Origin: Gamsiella multidivaricata
Taxonomy: Eukaryota > Mortierellomycota > Mortierellomycetes > Mortierellales > Mortierellaceae
Direction of reading: 5' to 3'
NCBI RefSeq assembly: GCF_025024155.1
Contig: NW_026251765.1
Coordinates: 186,001-250,000 of the forward strand
Length of the DNA stretch: 64,000 nt
Numbering within the stretch: the stretch's first letter is position 1; each line of letters opens with the position of its first letter. Below are positions 57,253-64,000 of the stretch, in pieces. Made by a program: the position numbers and the translations under genes. Under the pieces are notes generated by a model, which saw only the letters and a list, made by a program, of their open reading frames with translations, was not told the DNA's origin and ran no database searches.

Positions 57253-58353
57253 GTTAAGAGATGATATGGTAAACAGAAGGTCAGAAGGTGTAAAGAGTGA
57301 GCGAGCGAGAGGTGAAAGCAAGGACTTACGGCATCCAGGAAGTGTACTGTCCGACCCACTCCATGGCATCAGCGTACTTTTCGAACCAACCAGCCCTAAT
57401 GGTCGACAAGAAATTAAATTAGTTTGTTTTTTCCATTTGGCAAGGGAAGCTGGACACATTCCCACCCTATTCATCAGCAAACGTAGCAGTAGAAAGCGAC
57501 TTACATCTTTGAGTAGGGGCTCATGGGGCCGTCCATGATGGGATAGAACTGATACTGCTCTTCCTCAATAAAGTTGATCAAGTACTGAGTATCGTTTCTG
57601 ACATAGGGGATCTGGCGGACTAGATCAAGTAATGACAAGAAAAGACAAAAAGATTGTGAGTTACAGTGCGGATAGAGAAGAAGCAGGATAGTTCCACGGA
57701 AGTAAAGCGAAAAAGAAAAAAGAAAAAATGTGCTTACAGTCTCCATCCTTGGCATAGACGACATAGGGAAGACGGGCTGGGCAGAAGAAACGAGCAGCGA
57801 GACGAGGGTTTTCCTCGACCCAGACAGTGGCGAATTTGGTCTGGGTCTCGTTCTTCATGGTGATGGCGGCATCGAGGTAGGTCGGGAAGTAGTCAGCACA
57901 GGGGGCAGAAATGGACGAGCAGCTGAGAACAATCAACGCGAAGGAAGGAGTATTATCAGTCAGTCATCCTCTGTTTCCAACGGGGAAAATATCTTTCATT
58001 CTCCTGCGAGTTCCATTTCGGATCCATCAAGGCGACATTGTTCCCGACTCAAGAAAAACAAAAAAAGAAGGAAGGACTTACAAAGTGACGATGTACTCGC
58101 CTTCAAAGATGGTGTCCTTATAGTTGGCGTCTGTGATATTCATGATCACACCGGTGGGATCGGCCACAAAGAGTGGTGGGGCTCCGCCGCCGGTGAGGAG
58201 GTTCTTGATGAGGTCGACGTATCCGCCGAGGCCAGTCCTTTCTGGGGGGCCTGAGTTTTGTTGTTCGTCCTCGCGTCCGTACTGTGCAGCTGCTGGGGCG
58301 GTCAGCAAAGCAAGGGCGCCGACGAGTGCCGCTGTGGTCTTGAAGAACTTCAT
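56941..58353 (-). CDS. TMX-like thioredoxin-fold ER membrane protein with SxxC site
   Basis: Exons on the minus strand: 58353-58082, 57922-57738, 57619-57505, 57395-57330, 57178-56941; all phases agree; 291 residues. Residues 1-24 are a signal peptide. A thioredoxin fold spans about 60-185: YIVTF then CSSISAPCADYF where TMX proteins have FYAPWCPAC, FATVWVEENPRLAARFFCPARLPYVVYAKDGDFRQIPYVR (the LP being the cis-proline), and DTQYLINFIEEEQYQ. The position of the first catalytic cysteine is S96 and the second is C99, so the site is SAPC, a monothiol. One TM helix (215-234, WMVYIIAGSMSGVVFSLFSG) and a Ser/Thr/Lys-rich cytosolic tail follow. The overall layout resembles human TMX1. A two-step disulfide exchange like PDI is not expected; client binding or mixed-disulfide trapping is possible. 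Confidence 0.8.
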
Positions 58354-59100
58354 TGCGATTGTTGCTGCTCCTGGATGAGATGAGGATGAAGAAGAAGATG
58401 AGTGAAGGAGGGGGGTGATGAGGAAGAGGAGAAGGAAGGAAAGAAGAAGAAGAACAAGAGGAGCGTAAAGGAGGGTGTGAATAGGCGAGACAGATAAGGT
58501 TCCAGGCCGACGCCCATTGGTCCAGCATGTTCCTCAGACTTCGTGGGATGTTCCCAGGGAAGGAAGCAGACCACTTGCACCGCACCAGCACCAACGCAAG
58601 CGATCAGACGCACGCCTTCATAACTCCAGAGTGCTCTCGCTCGCTTTCTACCCCGAGATGGTTTGTTTGGTCTGTATTGCACAAAGCCCGCCCATAGGCT
58701 TTGCTGAGGACGTGTGGATGTGTGTGTGGGAAATCCAAGTGCTCTCATCTCATCAAGTCGAAGTTCTCATGTGTCTGTGGACTGGTTGGCTGTCCAATAG
58801 GAACACAGCCGTTGGTATGCGCTTCTTGTGCTCACTCCCCAGCAGAAAGGTGTCAAGAGTGAAAGTGAATGTGCGTGTATGAATGAATGTATGCGTATCT
58901 GTTAGGAGGAAGAAGCCCAAGGAACACTAGGGAAACATGCATCGGGCATCCCACAAAGGATATCAAGAATATGAATGTCCTGTGCAGCCAATAACATGAA
59001 CCCAACCGCATAGTTCGACACGAACAAAAAACACCCCCCGCTCGTCCCCATCGCTCCTCGCCCCTTCAAGTCAACTGTCGAAAAGATCCAGTCGATTTCA
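58354..59100. other. divergent promoter region
   Basis: Between the TMX-like gene (minus) and the RCC1 gene (plus). Immediately upstream of the TMX-like ATG the coding strand is CT-rich. No gene seen. Confidence 0.5.
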
Positions 59101-60705
59101 ATGAGGCTCTACGCATTCGGATCCAACGGAAACGGTCAGCTCGGGATCGGATCCGACAAGGACAATGCCATCCCTCAGCCCACCCACTTCTCTTCCATCC
59201 CTCATCACAACGATCTTCATCACGATGCACCCCCGTTCCTCGACTTTGCGGCCGGTGGCAATCACACGGCTCTGATCACACGCGACGAACACCAGACCCT
59301 ATACATGACTGGATCCAACAAGGATAATGAGACTCTTCTGCAGCAGCCCGTTCAGATCTTTACGAAAGTACATCCTAGAGAATTCAAGCGAGAGCAGAGC
59401 CTGGAGGATGGCAACAAGGGTATCCAAAAGCGACAGCACCGGTGGCGATCTGTCGCCTGTGGATGGGCCTTTACCATCGCCGTCACTGAACCAGAGCCAA
59501 CCCTTGATTTGGAGGACACCACAAATACAACACCACGGCATGGACGCGTTGTCCCTACAAGCCGGCTCTACGCCTGGGGATCTGGATCCTTTGGCGAACT
59601 CGGTCTCGGATCCACTTGTACCAAAACTGGTCCCACCGCTCTAGAAATCAAAGCTGGATCCTGGGCACGGCGCTTAGACGAAGACGATCAAATAGGTACT
59701 CATATGCTCGACATCCTCAAGGTCAGGGCTGGACTACGACATGTTCTGCTCTTGACCAAGGAGAAAATATTCAAGGAAGGAGAAGAAGAGCCGCACAGGA
59801 CGAGGACGGTGTTAATGGGATGGGGGAGTAATCGACAAGGTCAACTTGGGGTTCTGGAGCGAACGAGTGACAGGACTGTGCCGTTGACAGAGAAGGACCT
59901 ACGAGGAAAGTTTATGGAACCGACACGCATCTTGATATCCAATATCAGTACTAGCAGCAGCACCAACAAGGGCGATGTAGATACCATGGAAGTACAACAC
60001 GAAATTGTGGATATGGCATGTGGACAGAGCCATTCATTGGTTTTGTTTTCGGATGGATCCGTGTATTCCTCAGGATTGAACAAATATGGGCAACTTGGTC
60101 CCTCTTCTTCCATGATCGAGACGGTCGATCATCCAAAGCAAACGAAGCAGCAAGATTTCAGGATCGGGTTTGAAAAAGTCCAGGGGTTGCCCTTTGTGGA
60201 CTCTATATCCTGTGGGTGGAATCATAATGCGGCCATGGACACAAGGACCCTACAGGGAACGGGCAGGACAAAGATCTATCTCTGGGGCAGGAATGATCAT
60301 GGACAGCTTGGGGGTGGCGTACCAGTGATGACTGTGGATCCGGATCTAAACGGCGGAAGCCCAGTCGAGCTTGGCATCTTGCAGGTCCGGATACCAACTG
60401 CAACAACTGCAACAGCAGGGCGCTATACAGAGCAAGATGAACTTGAGGAAATTGTCTCGTACAGCTGTGGATCGGAACATACGCTGGCGATGACTCGATC
60501 GGGCGATTGCTATGCATGGGGATGGAACGAGCATGGCAATTGTGGAAGCGGTGCCGGTGATAGCAACGAGGATTTGAAGGACGTTCCGACGCCTCGAAAG
60601 GTCCAATTTCTGGAGACGACTTCGGTTAATGTTTCGACGGCGACTTTGGCACAGGGGCAAAGATGGGTCGCAGGAGGATATGGCTCCTCGTGGGTTTGGA
60701 CATAG
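59101..60705 (+). CDS. RCC1-repeat (seven-bladed propeller) protein
   Basis: Single exon of 534 residues. At least six RCC1-type repeats are visible through their G-x-N/G-x-x-G-Q-L-G or related cores: AFGSNGNGQLGIG, AWGSGSFGELGLG, GWGSNRQGQLGV, SSGLNKYGQLGP, LWGRNDHGQLGGG, AWGWNEHGNCGSG, each followed by a CG-x-x-H-[ST] type strand (ACGQSHSLVL, SCGWNHNAAM, SCGSEHTLAM). Several blades carry Thr/Asp-rich insertions. It could be a Ran exchange factor, or an Ats1/Kti13-like partner in tRNA and diphthamide modification. The lack of a clear nuclear localisation signal and the position of repeat 1 at residue 1 favour the smaller Ats1-like class, but this is only a guess. Confidence 0.82.
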   Translation: MRLYAFGSNGNGQLGIGSDKDNAIPQPTHFSSIPHHNDLHHDAPPFLDFAAGGNHTALITRDEHQTLYMTGSNKDNETLLQQPVQIFTKVHPREFKREQSLEDGNKGIQKRQHRWRSVACGWAFTIAVTEPEPTLDLEDTTNTTPRHGRVVPTSRLYAWGSGSFGELGLGSTCTKTGPTALEIKAGSWARRLDEDDQIGTHMLDILKVRAGLRHVLLLTKEKIFKEGEEEPHRTRTVLMGWGSNRQGQLGVLERTSDRTVPLTEKDLRGKFMEPTRILISNISTSSSTNKGDVDTMEVQHEIVDMACGQSHSLVLFSDGSVYSSGLNKYGQLGPSSSMIETVDHPKQTKQQDFRIGFEKVQGLPFVDSISCGWNHNAAMDTRTLQGTGRTKIYLWGRNDHGQLGGGVPVMTVDPDLNGGSPVELGILQVRIPTATTATAGRYTEQDELEEIVSYSCGSEHTLAMTRSGDCYAWGWNEHGNCGSGAGDSNEDLKDVPTPRKVQFLETTSVNVSTATLAQGQRWVAGGYGSSWVWT

Positions 60706-61358
60706 GCGGATGCCTGGATTCAGCAAGCTATCCATGATCCGAAAGTCTGTGTGGGGGTCACTGTGTAGATTCATTGAGCGTGCATTAGCATCATGTATGC
60801 TAACTGCCTGCTTTGCTATCAGCTACAGTATAATAGCCATACCTACAATTTGTATGCTAGAATGTTTGCCAGCCTCTAGGAGAGCAAACTGCATGCTGCC
60901 ATCGGTTTGTTTTTTGTGTTTGCTGTGATGCTAGGAGCTATGCACTATTCTCTCTGCGCGGCAGTCTTCCAGGAGAGTAGTGCCTCCAGGAAACGATCAT
61001 GGTTTTTAAAAAAACAATACACGATTATCTATTATATTACTTCTAGATATAGCATTGTTGCCACTGTGAATGGGGTCCATTGACATGACAGCCAGCTGCG
61101 AAATGCTACAGCCTGCTCTGAGATCGCCTCACACAGCAGCAGCTTTTAAAAACACCAGAGATCTAAGAAGATATATGGCACACCACACCCAATCAGGATC
61201 CGGACCACCCGCATAGTTTCACAAGCACACATTTCAATAAAATGTATCAAAATGAAAGCACTTTATTGTTTATTGAACTGAGAGAGAGAGAGTAAAGCTA
61301 ACGATTGTAAACGAGGAAAATGTACAAAAGGGAGTGGATAAGGGGGGGGGGTAATCGG
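60706..61358. other. convergent 3' ends
   Basis: Tail-to-tail spacer between the RCC1-repeat gene and the dioxygenase gene. AT-rich, with a G-run near 61341-61351. No gene seen. Confidence 0.5.
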
Positions 61359-62532
61359 TTACGCTGACGTTGCCGAGTTGTTTGCTTCGGCGTCAGCCTT
61401 GGCCTTGGCGGCTGCTTCTTGCTTCGCAATGATGATCTTTGCTGTGGCCTCCCAAGCCTGAGCCTGGGTACCACTCTCAGGATCGTAGAATGGGACCTCT
61501 CCCGAGACCGTGACCCTGACACCTCTACGATGGTAGGGATTGAAATCTGGCACACCTGTGTGGAAGGTCGAGCGGTTGTCCCAGATCGCAACACTGTTCT
61601 TCTCCCAATTGAAGCGAACCTGGTACTGGAGCTTCTTTGCGACCAAGTCGCCCAGGTAATCGAGGATCCATTTGGACTCTGAGGCTGAGACACCGTTGAT
61701 CTCGCGCGTGAAGACCGGATTGGTGAAGACGGACTTCCAGCCGGTAACAGGGTTGGTGCGGATGACGGGATGGACCGAGTCGTTGAGCTTGCCAAAGGTC
61801 TTGCGGCCGTGGGCTTGGATGATAAGCTTGAAGATGTCAGAGGAATGCGTGGCAGTGAGACCCTCGAGAAGGGTCTTGATCGGAGCGGAAAGGTCGTCAT
61901 AGAGCTCGTAGCCGTTCGACCAGATGGTGTTGCCGCCGGATTCAGGAATCTCTTCAAACTTGAGGATGGAGAACGAGGCTGGTGCGGGCTCGAAGGAGAC
62001 GTCTGAGTGCCACGAGTCGTTGGTGTTGAAGCGCGACCCGGGGCTATTATATCATGAAGACAGGATGTTAGGCGCGTGTTTTCTGAGAGCTATGAGAGAA
62101 GAAGAAGAAAACGCCAGGCTGATGGCTTATTTACCGCAAACGTGAATCCAGGACGATGACCTCAGGATCTTGCTGGTTATGTGGGACAATGGGATGGATG
62201 TGAAGGGGGCCCCACCGTCTGCCCAACCTGACGTGCTCCTTGTAGTCGAGGTCATCCTGTTCACGGAAAAAGACGACCCCGCGTTCTGCAATCAGCGCCG
62301 CAAGCTCCTCGCTTTGCTGTTCAGTCAGCTGCGACAGCTTGATGCCATGCAACTCGGTTCCGATCTTGGGTGAGTAGTCGATGCGCTTGGTCACGCTCGC
62401 GAAGAGAGCCTTCTTCTCTGGATCGGCGCCCTTGCCGGCGACACGGGTAGCGTGGGTGTTGCGCTCGGCCAAGGTGACATCGTTGTCGTCAGCAGAGATG
62501 ACAATGTTGTTCTCGATAATCGTTGGGGCCAT
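61359..62532 (-). CDS. TauD/TfdA-type 2-oxoglutarate, Fe(II)-dependent dioxygenase
   Basis: Exons 62532-62135 and 62043-61359 (minus strand, phase 2) encode 360 residues. The iron-binding facial triad is present: H145 and D147 in NDSWHSDVSF, and H294 in AIWDNRSTFHTG. Arginines in HRRGVRV (305, 306, 309) follow at the 2-oxoglutarate position. GTELHGIKLSQLTEQQSEELAALIAERGVVFFREQD is the typical start of fungal sulfonate/alpha-ketoglutarate dioxygenases such as yeast Jlp1. The substrate (taurine, other sulfonates or an unrelated acid) is not decided by sequence. The C-terminal 30 residues are an Ala/Lys-rich extension (AKQEAAAKAKADAEANNS). A TATA box lies upstream. Confidence 0.9.
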
Positions 62533-63539
62533 GTTAGGAGTGTGTTTGCCTGCAGTTATGTGGATGAAGCGATAGGTAGTGATTTGTCACTGTTGTAGTG
62601 CGAGAGTGTGCTTGCGAGGGGAATTGCTGGTTGTAGTTATTTCTGTTAAGACTTGGTGGGTGAGCGAAGGAGAAATGTGCCGGTCCTTCCCCGGTTCCTT
62701 TTATACATTCCTCAGAGAGTAGAGAAGCGGGACATGTAGAGGGTGAGTGCATACACTGGTGTTGAAGTACGATAGATGGATCAATGCCCTACAAACAGCA
62801 AACACCTGGTAGCAAATGAACAAAAGTACAGCAGAAATCACGACATATCGTGCCGCGATAACAGAAAGCGACAAATCACCTCTCTTTCGCTTGCTGGCCT
62901 TTAGCTTCTTCAACCGAGCGGACGTCGTACGAGAGCAGAGAAGAAGCGCCATTCAGCAGATGATATCTGGAGGATAGACAGCACCGCGCGGATATATTGC
63001 ACCATAGTCTCATCCGGGGATATCAAAATGGCTCTTGTAACCTTTTTTTTTTTCAGACAAACCCTGTTTCCTTCTACGATGGTGATTGTGCAATTTTTCG
63101 GGCTGACACGAAAAAATGAAAAATCGCGTCATGACCAATAGTCTAGTTCCGGTTGATCCTACGCCCGTCACTCATGGCGATCTTCAGGAATCGATTTATA
63201 TCGTGATTGCTGTGCAGTCGCAGGGGACGTGTCTTTGCAGATAATTAAGATAATTAGCAGACATACAGATCTTAACGGAAATCCTATGAGGCATATGCTT
63301 TTGCCTTATCTCCTTTAGTGAGGCATACCGTTTTCTAGGAATATAGAGTTGAGAAATAGAGGCTGGTTTTATCTCTACTTCTCCATCTCGCTTGCTTTTC
63401 AAATCAAACTGTCAAGACCCATATGGTTATGTGGTTTTTTTTTTGTTTCTATTAAAAATAAGCTCTACATAGTAATGTTGAATGGATGCACATCTTTAGC
63501 CTTTTAGTAGGGGGAAGACGCGGAGGTAGGCTGGCGAGC
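62533..63539. other. intergenic: dioxygenase promoter, LPMO-like gene 3' side
   Basis: Contains the dioxygenase TATA box and leader. A minus-strand frame at 62701-62952 with one hydrophobic segment overlaps the promoter and is not supported as a gene. The right part is AT-rich 3' UTR-like DNA. Confidence 0.45.
62698..62705 (-). promoter_or_regulatory. TATA box of the dioxygenase gene
   Basis: The minus strand reads TATAAAAG, about 165 bases upstream of the ATG. Confidence 0.6.
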
Positions 63540-64000
63540 TTATTTGGTCTTGGTGGTCTTGGGCTTAGTAGTCTTGGGCTTAGTAGTCTTGGGCTTAGTA
63601 GTCTTGGGCTTAGTGGTAGACTTTCCGGACCCCTTGACATGGACCGTGATGGCCTCGCGCTTGCCAAAGGCTGCGTGCTCGTCATTGTCTGTGGGGTTGG
63701 GGAACTCGGGGATGAGCAAGCTACCGGCGCCTATAACATCAGAGAAAGAGTGAATAGACAGGTTGATAGACTGTTAATTGGGTGATATTCTCGAAGAGGA
63801 ATCGACGGATATGGTCAGAGGTGTCCTTTTTTCTTTTTTAGTTCCTTACCATAGTTTGCAATCAAGGGCTTAAGACCGGAGATGGATCCACCGTCAGCAC
63901 CCTTGATCTCGAGATCTGCACAGTTGGAGTACAACTCGCGGTTGCCGATGGCGTTGTTCCAGAGCCACATAAAAGTGACCTTGCCCGAGGGGGCGTTCTT
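63540..64000 (-). CDS. LPMO-like secreted protein, C-terminal part (cut by window end)
   Basis: Exons 64000-63850 (continues beyond the window) and 63730-63540 join in phase 1. The visible part reads KVTFMWLWNNAIGNREL, YSNCADLEIKGADG, then SLLIPEFPNPTDNDEHAAFGKREAITV. The string W-x-W-x-N-x-IGNRE-Y-NCA is characteristic of AA11-type lytic polysaccharide monooxygenases, which oxidise chitin; the axial-face residues fall in this part. The N-terminal histidine brace lies outside the window, so activity cannot be judged. The C-terminus is a low-complexity tail of TTKPK repeats ending in TKTK. Confidence 0.6.
63558..63616. repeat. 15-bp tandem repeat coding TTKPK
   Basis: Four near-identical copies of CTTGGGCTTAGTAGT encode a basic Thr/Lys/Pro tail on the minus strand. 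They are identical at synonymous sites too, implying recent slippage expansion. Confidence 0.85.

Noticed and set aside
62701..62952. Minus-strand frame with ATG, basic start and one TM-like segment
   Set aside because: It overlaps the TATA box of the dioxygenase gene on the same strand, has no stop-proximal features and no homologous pattern.

Overview
This is eukaryotic, fungal DNA. The genes have many short introns with GTAAGT-type donors and YAG acceptors. The proteins include Zn(II)2Cys6 and Atf1-type bZIP regulators, an FKS glucan synthase, a GAS1/GH72 enzyme, Tom20 and Wss1. CT-rich leaders, long A/T homopolymers and polyglutamine regulators suggest an early-diverging filamentous fungus, perhaps Mortierella-like; that placement is inference. 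I found about 22 genes, most with complete exon models whose reading phases agree, plus one gene cut by the right edge. No rRNA, tRNA, CRISPR array or intact mobile element was recognised.

Layout. 0.5-5 kb (minus strand): a Dlt1-like membrane protein, mitoribosomal protein Mrp10/mS37, and two paralogous secreted ten-cysteine peptides with Kex2 sites. 5.7-8.8 kb (plus): PTS2-bearing peroxisomal 3-ketoacyl-CoA thiolase and the Wss1 DNA-protein crosslink protease. 9-22 kb: a nucleolin-type RRM protein, an Atf1-like stress bZIP factor, a HAD phosphohydrolase with an acidic tail, and a polyQ zinc-cluster regulator. 24-28 kb: an ING/PHD chromatin reader and an unrecognised protein with a C-terminal membrane segment. 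31-44 kb: a wall-related stretch of an expansin-like protein, beta-1,3-glucan synthase FKS and, head to head with it, GAS1/GH72 glucanosyltransferase. 45-51 kb: ribosomal protein eS27, a Tom20 fused to MYND and SET domains, and replication licensing factor Cdc6. 53-64 kb: a coiled-coil protein with a TRAK/BICDR-type CC1 box and membrane-like C-terminus, a TMX-like thioredoxin with an SxxC site, an RCC1-repeat protein, a TauD-type dioxygenase and the C-terminal half of an LPMO-like protein.

Most of the content is housekeeping. Three loci stand out. The CC1-box protein looks like a membrane-anchored dynein adaptor. The Tom20-MYND-SET protein joins a mitochondrial import receptor to a methyltransferase module. 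The cysteine-rich peptide pair shares gene structure and a fixed ten-cysteine frame while the rest diverges. Intergenic space is large and carries CT-rich leaders and many short tandem arrays.
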